This document shows positions 1-8,925 of a stretch of DNA of 36,810 bases, in pieces. A program made the translations under genes and the position numbers. The DNA is from Desulfobacterales bacterium (GTDB lineage: Bacteria; Desulfobacterota; Desulfobacteria; Desulfobacterales; Desulfosalsimonadaceae), in the NCBI GenBank assembly GCA_007134875.1, contig SLJY01000082.1, positions 1-36,810 on the forward strand, in the 5' to 3' direction. The notes beneath the pieces were generated by a model. That model saw only the letters and a list, made by a program, of their open reading frames with translations, ran no database searches and was not told where the DNA came from. Numbering within the stretch: position 1 is the stretch's first letter; every line of letters starts with the position of its first letter.

Positions 1-456
1 GACAATGAACCCGGGGTTCTCTCCCGGATCACCGGGCTTTTTTCCGGCCGGGGCTACAACATCGACTCGCTTTCCGTGGCGGAAACCGTGGAGCCCAACG
101 TGTCCCGGATCACCATGGTAACGCACGGAAGCCCCGCCATCATCGAGCAGATCAAAAAGCAGCTGAACAAGCTGATCAACGTTATCAAGGTCATCGATCT
201 CACCGGAACCCAATACGTGCTGCGGGAAATGGCCCTGATCAAGGTCAATGCCAAAGCGGAACACCGGGCGGAGATCCTGCGGATATCCGATATTTTCCGG
301 GGCCAGGTGGTGGATGTGGGCTTCGATCACTTCACCGTCAAGATCACCGGGGACCCGGAAAAGATAACGGCCGTTTTGAACCTGTTGAAACCCATGGGCA
401 TCCGGGAAATCGCCCGGACCGGCTGCATTGCCCTGCCCCGGGAAAACGGCAAATAA
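1..456 (+). CDS. ilvH: Acetolactate synthase small (regulatory) subunit, 5' end outside window
   Basis: Regulatory subunit of acetohydroxyacid synthase, the first shared step of valine, leucine and isoleucine synthesis; it binds the catalytic IlvB subunit and gives valine feedback control. The frame is open from base 1, so the start lies upstream. The visible part begins inside the ACT domain ([20 protein letters not shown]), followed by the typical SRITMVTHG strand and the C-terminal ALS_ss_C region ending in [14 protein letters not shown]. An internal GTG at 76 is in frame but falls inside the ACT domain, so it is not the real start. ilvC follows after 44 bases on the same strand, which fits an ilvB-ilvH-ilvC operon; ilvB is expected just outside the window. 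Family identity is confident. Confidence 0.95.
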   Translation, partial: DNEPGVLSRITGLFSGRGYNIDSLSVAETVEPNVSRITMVTHGSPAIIEQIKKQLNKLINVIKVIDLTGTQYVLREMALIKVNAKAEHRAEILRISDIFRGQVVDVGFDHFTVKITGDPEKITAVLNLLKPMGIREIARTGCIALPRENGK

Positions 457-500
457 CCAGAACCAAATAAACCATAGACCTAAATCGAAAGGAATGACAA

Positions 501-1553
501 ATGGCCAAGATCGATTTCGGCGGCGTCACCGAAGATGTCACCACATCGGATGAATTTCCCCTGGACAAGGCCAGGGAGGTGTTAAAGAAAGAGACTATCG
601 CCGTACTGGGCTACGGCGTCCAGGGGCCGGCCCAAGCTCTTAACCTGCGTGACAACGGCATCGATGTCATCGTGGGGCAGCTCGAAGGAGACGAATACTG
701 GGAAAAGGCCAAAGGCGACGGTTTTGTACCGGGCGAAACCCTCTTTCCCTTGGAAGAAGCCGCAAAGCGGGGCACCATTATCATGGAGCTGCTCTCCGAT
801 GCGGGCCAGGTTGCAACATGGCCGAAGATCAAGCAGTGCCTGAACGAAGGCGATGCCCTGTTCTTTTCCCACGGTTTTTCCATCGTTTACAAGGACCAGA
901 CCGGCGTGATTCCGCCGGAAAACATCGACGTTATCCTGGTTGCGCCCAAGGGATCCGGCCGAAGCGTCCGCCAGAATTTTCTTGCCGGCAGCGGCATCAA
1001 CTCCAGCTGGGCCGTTTTCCAGGACCATACCGGCCGGGCCAATGAAAGAACCCTTGCCCTCGGCATTGCCATCGGTTCTGGCTACCTTTTTCCGACCAAT
1101 TTTGAAAAAGAGGTGTTTTCCGACCTGACGGGGGAGCGCGGCGTGCTCATGGGTGCGCTGGCCGGCGTCATGGAAGCCCAGTACAACGTGCTTCGGGCCA
1201 ACGGACACAGCCCCAGCGAAGCTTTCAACGAAACGGTCGAGGAGCTGACCCAGAGCCTGATACGCCTGGTTGACGAAAACGGTATGGACTGGATGTTTTC
1301 CAACTGCAGCGCCACAGCGCAGCGGGGCGCGCTGGATTGGGCGCCAAAGTTCCGTGACGCTGTAAAGCCTGTTTTCGATGAACTCTACGAATCCGTTGCA
1401 TCGGGCAAGGAAACAAAGCGGGTACTCGATATCAACAGCGCCCCGGACTACAAGCAGAAGCTTGACAAGGAACTGGAAGCCATCCGGGACTCTGAGATGT
1501 GGAAGGCCGGTGCGGCTGTGCGGTCGCTGCGACCGGAACGGAGAAACAAGTAG
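501..1553 (+). CDS. ilvC: Ketol-acid reductoisomerase, class I length
   Basis: Isomerises and reduces acetolactate or acetohydroxybutyrate to the dihydroxy acid, using Mg2+ and NAD(P)H. The product is 350 residues, close to the short class I form. The Rossmann motif GYGVQGPAQA lies at about residues 37-46. The metal-binding helix region DLTGERGVLMGALAGVMEA is in the C-terminal knotted domain. The start is supported by AAAGGA 6-8 bases upstream of ATG 501. The beta2-alphaB cofactor loop (Q60-L-E-G-D-E-Y66) lacks the Arg/Ser phosphate-binding residues of NADPH enzymes and is acidic, so NADH use is plausible (inference). It sits between ilvH and cimA; a palindromic repeat follows directly. Confidence 0.97.
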   Translation: MAKIDFGGVTEDVTTSDEFPLDKAREVLKKETIAVLGYGVQGPAQALNLRDNGIDVIVGQLEGDEYWEKAKGDGFVPGETLFPLEEAAKRGTIIMELLSDAGQVATWPKIKQCLNEGDALFFSHGFSIVYKDQTGVIPPENIDVILVAPKGSGRSVRQNFLAGSGINSSWAVFQDHTGRANERTLALGIAIGSGYLFPTNFEKEVFSDLTGERGVLMGALAGVMEAQYNVLRANGHSPSEAFNETVEELTQSLIRLVDENGMDWMFSNCSATAQRGALDWAPKFRDAVKPVFDELYESVASGKETKRVLDINSAPDYKQKLDKELEAIRDSEMWKAGAAVRSLRPERRNK

Positions 1554-1579
1554 GGAAACGGCGGCCTGTTTTTTTTAGA

Positions 1580-1724
1580 TAATGTCCGAACGAAAACCAG
1601 GATTTTTCGTCAAGGTCAAAGACGGCGAAAATTTAAACCGCAGGAATACCTATCGTATTCTGAGGATTAAAATTTGAGCCGGACGCAGAGACCGGCGAAA
1701 AAGATGATTTTCGTTCAGGCACTG
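1580..1724 (+). repeat. Palindromic intergenic repeat, family A copy 1
   Basis: 145-bp element between ilvC and cimA. It begins near AATGTCCGAACGAAAACCAG and ends near GATTTTCGTTCAGGCACTG. The two ends are imperfect inverted repeats, and an inner inverted repeat (AAATTTAAACC / GGATTAAAATTT) makes almost the whole element foldable. It aligns along its full length with 5077-5221 and with the reverse complement of 14594-14742. It has no coding capacity. It resembles a MITE or REP-like element; the mobilising enzyme is unknown. Confidence 0.85.
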
Positions 1725-1734
1725 GACAAAACAG

Positions 1735-1760
1735 GTCGCCCCGCCCTGCAATAGGGCGAC
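1735..1760 (+). other. Hairpin with two alternative stems upstream of cimA
   Basis: GTCGCCC (1735-1741) pairs with GGGCGAC (1754-1760). An alternative stem CGCCC (1742-1746) pairs with GGGCG (1754-1758). The two stems share the 3' arm, so they exclude each other. The site lies about 40 bases before the cimA start. It has no U-tract, so it is not a simple terminator. A regulatory role is only a possibility. Confidence 0.35.
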
Positions 1761-1800
1761 GTCAATGATACCAACACGGAATAAGGGGTCAGTGCAGACA

Positions 1801-3450
1801 ATGGAGTCGATACAATTTTACGATACCACCCTGCGGGACGGTACCCAGGGGGAAAAAATCAATTTCACGGCTAATGATAAGCTGAAAGTCGCACTGCGGC
1901 TCGACTCTCTTGGGATTCACTACATTGAAGGCGGATGGCCCGGTGCGTCGAGTAAGGACTGGGAATTCTTCCAACTGGCCGCCGACCAGCATTTCAAAAA
2001 TGCGAAACTGACCGCCTTTGGCAGCACCCACAAGCACGGGATCCGCCCCGAGGAAGATCGCCAGCTCAATGCGATTATCGAAAGCCGGGTCGCCGTGGGA
2101 ACGATTTTCGGTAAATCCTGGGATCTCCATGTCGAAAAAATCCTGGATATCGCCATGGAGGACAACCTGGCCATGATCCATGACTCCGTGGCCTACCTCA
2201 AGGAAAACGAACTGGAAGTCCACTACGATGCCGAACACTTCTTCGACGGGTACAAGGATAATCCGGGATACGCCGCCAAAAGCGTGGCAGCCGCTGCCAG
2301 GGCAGGCGCGGATGCCGTCGTGCTGTGCGACACCAACGGCGGAACGCTTCCCCATGAGATCGAGCAAATCGTCGGCGAAATCCGCCCGGCCATCGATAAG
2401 GCCGCAGGACGCCCGATCCGCATCGGCATCCACTGCCACAACGACTCCAACCTGGCCGTGGCAAATTCCATCGCAGCGGTACGCGCCGGGGCATCGATCC
2501 TGCAGGGAACCATCAACGGATACGGGGAGCGGTGCGGAAACGCCGATCTGATATCCCTCATCCCCATCATGAAACTGAAAATGGGATATGCAGCCTGCAT
2601 CTCCGACGAAAACCTCGCGAATCTGCAGCGGGTATCGCTGTTTGTCAGCGAAACAGCCAACATGACGCCCGTCAACAGCCGCCCGTTTACCGGAAAAAGC
2701 GCCTTTGCCCACAAGGGAGGCGTCCATGTGCACGCCATCATGAAAGAGCCCCGGGCCTATGAACACATCAACCCGGAGCTGGTGGGCAACAGACGCCGCG
2801 TGCTCGTTTCCGATATGGGCGGGCGCAGCAACGTGGAATACAAGGCGAAAGAGCTGGGGATCCGGCTCGACGGCGCCGGCAGCAGCCAGATCATATCCGA
2901 AATCAAAAGGATGGAGCAGGACGGCTACCAGTTCGACGTGGCGGACGGCTCCTTCCGGATCATCATGGAAAAACTGTCCAACCAGTTCAAGCCGCATTTC
3001 GAACTGGAATCCTTCCGGGTGACCATCGAAAAAGACAAGGACCAGCCGGCCCATTCCCATGCAATGATCAAGATCAACGTGGACGGTGAGGAGGAAATCA
3101 CGGCGGCCGAAGGAAACGGCCCCGTGAGTGCTCTTGACAACGCGCTTCGCAAAGCGCTCTACCACGTTTACGCGGACATTCTGGATCCCGTGCACCTGGT
3201 CGACTTCAAGGTGCGGGTCATCGAGGGACGGGAAGGAACGTCGGCCAGGGTAAGGGTGCTGATCGAAACGCGGGACGAAGAAAGCATCTGGAGCACCATC
3301 GGCGTTTCCGAAGACATTATCGAAGCCAGCTGGCAGGCCCTGGCGGACAGCTTCCAGTACAAACTGACCAAGATCAAGGGCGGCCCTGAAAACTTCGAAG
3401 TGCGCGCATCTGCTGATGTCCCAGGAAACGAACCCATGAAAACACAGTAA
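1801..3450 (+). CDS. cimA: (R)-citramalate synthase
   Basis: Condenses pyruvate with acetyl-CoA to citramalate, opening the threonine-independent route to 2-oxobutyrate and isoleucine. DRE-TIM barrel family: the N-terminal FYDTTLRDGTQGE motif (GTQG rather than the GEQSPG of LeuA) and IEGGWPGASSKD are typical of the CimA type (TIGR00977), as is the metal-site motif GIHCHNDSNLA. The C-terminal ~130 residues form the LeuA-type allosteric dimer domain (NGPVSALDNALRKAL). I chose ATG 1801, 12 bases after AAGGGG, because MESIQFYDTTLRD matches the usual N-terminus; GTG 1792 and ATG 1765 are in frame. leuA follows, so isoleucine and leucine synthesis are encoded together. The product is 549 residues, near the family size. 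Confidence 0.92.
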   Translation: MESIQFYDTTLRDGTQGEKINFTANDKLKVALRLDSLGIHYIEGGWPGASSKDWEFFQLAADQHFKNAKLTAFGSTHKHGIRPEEDRQLNAIIESRVAVGTIFGKSWDLHVEKILDIAMEDNLAMIHDSVAYLKENELEVHYDAEHFFDGYKDNPGYAAKSVAAAARAGADAVVLCDTNGGTLPHEIEQIVGEIRPAIDKAAGRPIRIGIHCHNDSNLAVANSIAAVRAGASILQGTINGYGERCGNADLISLIPIMKLKMGYAACISDENLANLQRVSLFVSETANMTPVNSRPFTGKSAFAHKGGVHVHAIMKEPRAYEHINPELVGNRRRVLVSDMGGRSNVEYKAKELGIRLDGAGSSQIISEIKRMEQDGYQFDVADGSFRIIMEKLSNQFKPHFELESFRVTIEKDKDQPAHSHAMIKINVDGEEEITAAEGNGPVSALDNALRKALYHVYADILDPVHLVDFKVRVIEGREGTSARVRVLIETRDEESIWSTIGVSEDIIEASWQALADSFQYKLTKIKGGPENFEVRASADVPGNEPMKTQ

Positions 3451-3497
3451 AACAGCCAGGCAGCCTGAATTGAGCTTTGTCACCAGGAGAGATCGTC

Positions 3498-5036
3498 ATG
3501 AAAGAAAAAGTATATATTTTTGATACCACCCTGCGGGACGGCGAGCAGTCGCCCGGGGCCAGCATGAACACCGCGGAAAAACTGCGCATCGCCACGCAGC
3601 TCGAAAAGCTGGGTGTCGATGCCATCGAGGCGGGATTCCCGGCCGCATCCGAAGGGGATTTCGAGGCGGTAAGCGAAATCGCCCGAAAGGTCGTAAACTC
3701 CGAGGTCGTCGCCCTGGCGCGCGCTTCCGTCCACGACATCGACCGCGCATGGAACGCCGTGTGCCACGCCGCTCGCCCAAAAATCCATACCTTCCTGGCC
3801 ACATCCGACATCCACATGGAATACAAGCTCCAGATGAGCCGGGAGGAGGTTCTCAAAACCGCCGTGGAAGCCGTGAACTACGCCCGTACCTTCACGGATA
3901 ACGTCGAGTTCTCCGCCGAAGACGGGTCCCGCAGCGACCCGGACTTTCTGTGCAAAGTGTTCGGGGCCGTGATCGAGGCCGGCGCAAAAGTCATCAACCT
4001 GCCGGACACCGTGGGCTACGCGGTTCCCCACGAGTTCGGCCGCCTGGTCGAGTACGTGATGAAACACACGCCCGGCATCGACAAGGTACGTCTGAGCGTC
4101 CACTGCCACAATGACCTGGGGCTGGCTACGGCCAACACCCTGGCGGCCATCCATGCCGGCGCCCGCCAGGCGGAGGTCACCATCAACGGCATCGGCGAGC
4201 GGGCCGGCAATACGTCGCTGGAAGAGCTGGTCATGACCATCAACACCCGCCCCAACTACCTGCCGGTAACCACGGGCATCGAAACCACCCGGATTTACCG
4301 GGTGAGCAGACTGGTCTCCATGATCACCGGCATCATGATTCAGCCCAACAAGGCGGTTGTGGGGGCCAACGCATTCGCCCACGAGGCCGGCATCCACCAG
4401 GACGGCATGATCAAGAATGCCATGACCTATGAGATCATGAAACCCGAAACCATCGGCCTGACTTCCAGCCGGATGGTCATGGGAAAGCATTCGGGAAAAC
4501 ACGCGCTTCGCAAGCATCTCAAAAACATGGGATATGATCTTTCGGATGAGGAGCTGCGGCAGGTCTTTGAAAAATTCAAGACCCTGGCGGACAAGAAAAA
4601 GGTGGTCCTGGACGAGGATATCGAGGCCCTGGTGAACGAGCGGGTCCTGCGAACGGAGGACATTTACGGCCTGAAGTACCTCCACGTAAGCTGCGGCACC
4701 ACGGTCATGCCGGTGGCCACGGTCGTAATGAAAATCAATGACCAGGAGTACACCACCACAGGTAGTGGAAACGGTCCCATCGATGCGGCTTACAACGCCA
4801 TTACCGACCTGACGAAAACCAGTTCCACCCTGCTTCGCTTCTCCGTTTCCGCGCTTACCGGCGGAACCGATGCCCAGGGCGAAGTAACGGTGCGGCTCAG
4901 GGAAGACGATCTCATCGCACTGGGCCGGGGGGCGGATCCGGATATCATTACCGCCAGCGCCCTTGCCTTTATCAACGGCCTTAACCGGCTGGAATACCTG
5001 AAGCAGAACCCATCGAGGGTTTCAGAGACCCTGTAA
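3498..5036 (+). CDS. leuA: 2-isopropylmalate synthase
   Basis: First committed step of leucine synthesis: acetyl-CoA plus 2-oxoisovalerate to 2-isopropylmalate. The N-terminal catalytic TIM barrel starts with [18 protein letters not shown]. The metal-binding motif [15 protein letters not shown] and the [10 protein letters not shown] motif follow. The linker includes [15 protein letters not shown]-terminal LeuA_dimer domain (about residues 390-500) gives leucine feedback inhibition. The product is 512 residues, normal for the long bacterial form. ATG 3498 is preceded by AGGAGA at 7-8 bases; an in-frame TTG at 3477 has no ribosome site and is rejected. It is 47 bases after cimA, so the two are very likely cotranscribed. 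The next feature is a palindromic repeat, where the operon probably ends. Confidence 0.97.
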   Translation: MKEKVYIFDTTLRDGEQSPGASMNTAEKLRIATQLEKLGVDAIEAGFPAASEGDFEAVSEIARKVVNSEVVALARASVHDIDRAWNAVCHAARPKIHTFLATSDIHMEYKLQMSREEVLKTAVEAVNYARTFTDNVEFSAEDGSRSDPDFLCKVFGAVIEAGAKVINLPDTVGYAVPHEFGRLVEYVMKHTPGIDKVRLSVHCHNDLGLATANTLAAIHAGARQAEVTINGIGERAGNTSLEELVMTINTRPNYLPVTTGIETTRIYRVSRLVSMITGIMIQPNKAVVGANAFAHEAGIHQDGMIKNAMTYEIMKPETIGLTSSRMVMGKHSGKHALRKHLKNMGYDLSDEELRQVFEKFKTLADKKKVVLDEDIEALVNERVLRTEDIYGLKYLHVSCGTTVMPVATVVMKINDQEYTTTGSGNGPIDAAYNAITDLTKTSSTLLRFSVSALTGGTDAQGEVTVRLREDDLIALGRGADPDIITASALAFINGLNRLEYLKQNPSRVSETL

Positions 5037-5076
5037 AAACATTCAGAAAAACAGTATGCTCACTTTCTTCTTTAAC

Positions 5077-5221
5077 TGGTGGCCGAACGAGAACCAGGGT
5101 TTTTCGATAAGGTCAAGGACGGCAAAAATTTTAACCACGGGAATACTTTGCGTGTTTTGAGGATTAAAATTTGAGCCGAACATAGAGATTGACGAAAAAG
5201 ACGGTTTTCATTCAGCCACTA
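5077..5221 (+). repeat. Palindromic intergenic repeat, family A copy 2
   Basis: 145-bp copy in the same orientation as 1580-1724, starting near GGTGGCCGAACGAGAACCAG and ending in TTTTCATTCAGCCACTA. The ends are inverted repeats of about 29 bp. The centre has AAATTTTAACC facing GGATTAAAATTT. The last three bases (5219-5221) are the TAG stop of the convergent OmpA-family gene on the minus strand, so the element edge abuts or replaced the original gene end. It fills the space between the convergent genes leuA and the OmpA fusion, where it could fold in either transcript and act as a bidirectional terminator (inference). Confidence 0.85.
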
Positions 5222-6370
5222 ATTACCGTTTTCCGACGGCGGCGCGTAGCTTAGCACCCGGAAGTCGATCCGGCGGTTTTTTGCCCGTTCTTCGGCTGCT
5301 ACCCCTCTTTCAGAAAGCCCCTCCGAACCGTATATCCGGGTATCAAACCGGGAGGGATCGACCCTATTTTTTTCCAAATAGTCACCGGCACTGGCTGCCC
5401 GCCTTTCGGACAGCCTTCGGTTGTATTCCGCGCTTCCCAGGTGATCGGCAAAAACAACCATGACGATATCGACGTCCGGATGGTCCCGGAGCCAGGCGGC
5501 TTTTTCATCCAGGACCTCCTTGGCATCGGCGGTCAGTGACGCGTTGTCGAAGCCGAAATAGATGCTTTTTTGTTCAAAGTCCACGATCTGCTTTTCAAAC
5601 GGAGCATCCCGGTCGATGGCGCCAGGTGCGCGCTGGCTTTCTGATCGCTTTGACAATGCCGTATCCGAATCCGGCGCACCGGGTTCTTCCATTTCGACCG
5701 GGTGCGCGCTGTCCGGATCATCCGGATCCGCTTCCGTCAATATTTCAAAGGATTCTCCCATGGCCGCTTCACCGGGATCAACACGAAGCAGCGCTGCGCG
5801 CAAATTCTTGTCCGCCGGCTTTTTTTCGTTCAGCCAAACTCCGAAAAAAACGGCCTTGAAGTCCAAACCATCGATCATTCCCTGACTACGACCGTTTCTG
5901 ACAATCCGGGTTCCACGGCCGGGTATATACCGAAATTCAATGGTATCGCCTTGCTCAATATCATTGGCGAAGGAATCAGCCAGCCGGTCAAAGCGCTGCA
6001 CTAACTGCGAAAAATCATATTCCAGGGATTCGGCGGCGTCAACCATGCCGTTGTAAAGGGAGCGGACCATCATCCGCCGGCTCATGGGGGCAAGGATATG
6101 CAGGCGCAAAATCATGGGTTCGTCGGCCGCCATGATCGCACTGCCGTCCGTGGCCGGTGCTTGAAGGTACAACCCGGCTGCATAGGGCTCCATGTAAAGC
6201 ACCCGCCGGACCCCGGAACCACTCAGTACGAGCGTTTGATCATCCGCTTCGAGTGATTCAGGCATGGCGACGGCAGGCGTGTCTTCCGTCGCCCCGGCGC
6301 ACACAGAATGCGGTATTCCGGCCAGGCAGAAAAAGAAGAGAAAAAACAGAATCAATACCTGCTTCAGCAT
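5219..6370 (-). CDS. Chalcone-isomerase-like / OmpA-family fusion, secreted
   Basis: 383 residues. An N-terminal signal peptide (MLKQVLILFFLFFFCLAG, then a cleavage region near SVCAGA) sends it across the inner membrane. Residues about 45-200 look like the bacterial chalcone-isomerase-like domain: LVLSGSGVRRVLYMEPYAAG at the start and FFGVWLNEKKPADKNLRAAL at the end. An acidic, Pro/Ser-rich linker follows. Residues about 265-375 are an OmpA C-terminal peptidoglycan-binding domain: YFGFDNASLTADAKEVLD, EYNRRLSERRAASAGDYL and KNRRIDFRVL, with FADH in place of the usual GHTD. The start has GAGGGG 6 bases upstream. The stop codon lies on the edge of a repeat. It probably anchors a periplasmic lipid- or flavonoid-like-ligand domain to the cell wall. 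The function is unknown. Confidence 0.8.
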   Translation of the reverse strand: MLKQVLILFFLFFFCLAGIPHSVCAGATEDTPAVAMPESLEADDQTLVLSGSGVRRVLYMEPYAAGLYLQAPATDGSAIMAADEPMILRLHILAPMSRRMMVRSLYNGMVDAAESLEYDFSQLVQRFDRLADSFANDIEQGDTIEFRYIPGRGTRIVRNGRSQGMIDGLDFKAVFFGVWLNEKKPADKNLRAALLRVDPGEAAMGESFEILTEADPDDPDSAHPVEMEEPGAPDSDTALSKRSESQRAPGAIDRDAPFEKQIVDFEQKSIYFGFDNASLTADAKEVLDEKAAWLRDHPDVDIVMVVFADHLGSAEYNRRLSERRAASAGDYLEKNRVDPSRFDTRIYGSEGLSERGVAAEERAKNRRIDFRVLSYAPPSENGN

Positions 6371-6459
6371 GATACACCCCTCAAAAAGTAACGGGCATTT
6401 GGCAAGGCGGAGAGCCGGCCGGCAAAGCGAGCTGCGATTGGCTTCCAGCCTAAAACCGT

Positions 6460-7404
6460 TTACGCGGATGCGGGCACGGGTATGAGCGACCCCACGAGAT
6501 CCCGGACATGCCCTATTTCATGACGCACCAGGTAATCGGCCATACCGTCGATGATATCGATACAGGCCCGGGGATTGACAAAACTGGCGGTGCCCACCTG
6601 CACCGCGCTTGCACCGGCTATCATGAATTCGACCGCATCGGTCGCCGTCATGATACCCCCGATGCCGATAACCGGTATATCCACGGCGCGAGCCACCTCC
6701 CACACCATGCGAAGGGCAACGGGCTTGATCGCGGGCCCGGAGAGCCCTCCGGTGACATTACCGAGCCTCGGGCGCCGGGTTTCCGCGTCGATGGACATAC
6801 CCGTCAGGGTGTTGACGAGCGAAACCGCATCCGCTCCCGCTGCTTCCACGGATTTCGCGATCAGAGCAACGCTGGTCACATTGGGCGACAGCTTGACGAT
6901 AACGGTCTTGCCGGTATGGTTCTTCACGACCTCAACAACGGCGGCGGCGCTGTCCGGATCGGTTCCGAAAGCCACCCCGCCGGCCTTGACGTTGGGGCAG
7001 GAAATATTGACCTCGATCGCGTCGATGCCGTCGATGGAATCGATCTGCCGGGTGAGTTCGCCGTATTCCTCCTCTGTCGTCCCGTAAATGTTGGCGATCA
7101 CGGGTACGGAATACTCTTTCAGGACGGGAAGCTTTTCCCTGACGAACACCTCGATCCCGATGTTTTCCAGGCCGATGGCATTGAGCATGCCGCAGGCCGT
7201 CTCCACGATCCGCGGCGGCGGATTTCCCGGAACAGGCGAAAGAGACAGCCCCTTGACAACAACGCCCCCCAGGCGATTGAGATCCAGGATATCGCGGAAT
7301 TCCACCGCGTATCCGAAGGTTCCGGACGCCGTCATGACGGGGTTTTTCAGCCTTAAATCGCCGATTTCAATATCCATGGTTTTTGTCGATGGCAATTGGG
7401 TCAT
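6460..7404 (-). CDS. pyrD: Dihydroorotate dehydrogenase, class 1B catalytic subunit
   Basis: Oxidises dihydroorotate to orotate in pyrimidine synthesis, with FMN. The motifs [13 protein letters not shown] (FMN/substrate binding) and VNISCPN, with catalytic Cys136, mark class 1; Cys rather than Ser as catalytic base and the lack of a membrane-targeting N-terminus fit class 1B, which uses NAD+ through the Fe-S/FAD subunit PyrK. No pyrK is visible here. C-terminal phosphate-site motifs [20 protein letters not shown] and ASAVQVGTA are present. Start 7404 is preceded by AGGG; ATG 7377 is an alternative that would remove nine residues. The gene is 89 bases upstream of the OmpA fusion on the same strand and may share its transcript. 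Confidence 0.95.
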   Translation of the reverse strand: MTQLPSTKTMDIEIGDLRLKNPVMTASGTFGYAVEFRDILDLNRLGGVVVKGLSLSPVPGNPPPRIVETACGMLNAIGLENIGIEVFVREKLPVLKEYSVPVIANIYGTTEEEYGELTRQIDSIDGIDAIEVNISCPNVKAGGVAFGTDPDSAAAVVEVVKNHTGKTVIVKLSPNVTSVALIAKSVEAAGADAVSLVNTLTGMSIDAETRRPRLGNVTGGLSGPAIKPVALRMVWEVARAVDIPVIGIGGIMTATDAVEFMIAGASAVQVGTASFVNPRACIDIIDGMADYLVRHEIGHVRDLVGSLIPVPASA

Positions 7405-7677
7405 TTTTACGCCCTGTTTATTGTCCCTGCATTAGAACCTGTCTCAAAATTGTACGTACGCCGGGTATGCTGCACTCTTCGAGGTCGCGCAAGCCTCCCG
7501 AAAGCGGTCGCTTTTCAGAGCATACTACAGCCCGATGGCACCTGGCAACCGGCAAATTCCCCGCTTGCCGCCAAAAACGTCTTGACGAACTACCGGGTTC
7601 ATCGTATTTCAGTCTTTTGAAATCAAAACCATCCATCGAAGAGGATTGTTGTCTGCCATGATTATTCATGCTGCGCC
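7405..7677. other. Divergent intergenic region between pyrD and the glycosyltransferase
   Basis: 273 bases without a convincing gene. It must hold the promoters of both divergent genes. A partial inverted symmetry (GTATGC near 7466 and GCATAC near 7520) may be a decayed repeat. I see no recognisable riboswitch or RNA. An 8-codon frame, MIIHAAP-stop (7658-7681), ends in an ATGA overlap with the glycosyltransferase start and could act as a coupling leader, but the evidence is slight. Confidence 0.4.
7582..7610 (+). promoter_or_regulatory. Possible sigma70-type promoter for the glycosyltransferase
   Basis: TTGACG (7582-7587), a 17-base spacer and TATTTC (7605-7610), about 68 bases before the glycosyltransferase ATG. 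The -35 box is good and the -10 box weak. It is the best match I found in this gap. Confidence 0.35.
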
Positions 7678-8925
7678 ATGATCATCCGTTCTGAAAAACC
7701 GTTACGCATCTGCCTGCTGAGCTACCGAAGCAATCCCCACTGCGGAGGCCAGGGCGGATACGTCCGGAACCTGAGCCGGGCGCTGGTCCGCTTAGGACAC
7801 CGGGTTGACGTGCTTTCCGGGCAGCCCTACCCGGAGCTGGCAGACGGCGTCGGTCTTGTTAAAATCCCGAGCCTCGACCTTTACAACGCGGAAGATCCAT
7901 TCCGGGTGCCCAAAGTACGGGAGCTTGGCGACTGGATCAACCTGAACGAGTGGATCAGCACATCCACCATGGGATTTCCCGAGCCCCACACCTTCGGACT
8001 GCGGGCATGGAAATACCTGAAGCGCAGGATGAACCGCTACGACATCATCCACGACAACCAGAGCCTCTCATACGGCTTGTGGGCCATCCAGCGCAGGAAA
8101 GCGACGGTCGCGACCATCCATCATCCCATCACCGTGGACCGGGATATCGCCGTAGCTTCGGAGCCGGATTTCTGGAAAAAGCTGAAACACCTGAGATGGT
8201 ATTCGTTTCTGGGCATGCAGAAACGGGTCTCCAGGACCCTGCCCCATATCATTACAGTATCCGGCTGCGCCCAAAAAGATATCTGCAGGGAATTCGACCT
8301 TTCGGCCGACCGGTTTTCCATCATACCCAACGGAATCAACACGGATTTGTTTTATCCCGTTTCCGGCATAAAGCGGGAGAAAAACCGTATCATCGTCACC
8401 AACAGCGCGGATACGCCTCTTAAAGGGCTGCATTACCTGCTCCAGGCTGTTTACGCGATACGCCAGACAAGAGATATCCGTCTGGTCGTGGTGGGCAAAC
8501 CCAAAAAGGATTCCATCGTCTCCAGGATGATCCGGTCCCTGGACCTATCAGACAGCATCGTCTTTACCGGCCGGATCTCCTGCAAAGAATTCGTCCGGCA
8601 GTATGCCCGGGCGACTATGGCCGTGATCCCATCCGTTTATGAGGGTTTCGGACTGCCGGCGGGCGAAGCCATGGCCTGCGGCGTGCCCGTTATCAGCACG
8701 ACCGGCGGCGCATTGCCCGAGGTGGTGGGCGACGCAGGCCTACTGGTGCCGCCCGCCGATCCGGGTGCGCTGCAAGATGCAATTTTACGCCTCATGAATG
8801 ATCCGGAACTGGCGGCGAGCTACGGCAAAGCAGGCTACGAGCGGGTACAGCGCCATCTCACCTGGGAAGCCGCCGCCCAAAGAACCGTGGAAGCATACAG
8901 GAAGGCTATCCGTGATTACCATTGA
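7678..8925 (+). CDS. Glycosyltransferase family 4 (GT-B fold)
   Basis: 415 residues. It transfers a sugar from a nucleotide-sugar donor, probably onto a lipid- or surface-linked glycan at the cytoplasmic face of the membrane. The N-terminal acceptor domain has a glycine-rich loop (HCGGQGGYVRNLSRAL) typical of GT4 enzymes. The C-terminal donor domain begins around IIPNGINTDLFYP and contains the E-x7-E signature in VYEGFGLPAGEAMACGVPVI, followed by GLLVPPADPGAL. The substrate cannot be told from sequence. ATG 7678 has no clear Shine-Dalgarno site. The methyltransferase start lies inside its 3' end (14-base overlap), so the two products are coupled and probably act on the same glycan or lipid. 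Confidence 0.88.
   Translation: MIIRSEKPLRICLLSYRSNPHCGGQGGYVRNLSRALVRLGHRVDVLSGQPYPELADGVGLVKIPSLDLYNAEDPFRVPKVRELGDWINLNEWISTSTMGFPEPHTFGLRAWKYLKRRMNRYDIIHDNQSLSYGLWAIQRRKATVATIHHPITVDRDIAVASEPDFWKKLKHLRWYSFLGMQKRVSRTLPHIITVSGCAQKDICREFDLSADRFSIIPNGINTDLFYPVSGIKREKNRIIVTNSADTPLKGLHYLLQAVYAIRQTRDIRLVVVGKPKKDSIVSRMIRSLDLSDSIVFTGRISCKEFVRQYARATMAVIPSVYEGFGLPAGEAMACGVPVISTTGGALPEVVGDAGLLVPPADPGALQDAILRLMNDPELAASYGKAGYERVQRHLTWEAAAQRTVEAYRKAIRDYH

Noticed and set aside
1789-3483. 564-codon open frame on the minus strand opposite cimA
   Set aside because: It is the antisense shadow of cimA in GC-rich DNA; no recognisable domain, His/Val/Asp-rich composition, no ribosome site.
3480-4685. 401-codon minus-strand frame opposite leuA
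   Set aside because: Antisense shadow of a clear leuA gene.
7658-7681. Leader peptide MIIHAAP overlapping the glycosyltransferase start
   Set aside because: Only seven codons, with a ribosome site 12 bases away; could be chance. Kept as a remark in the intergenic entry.
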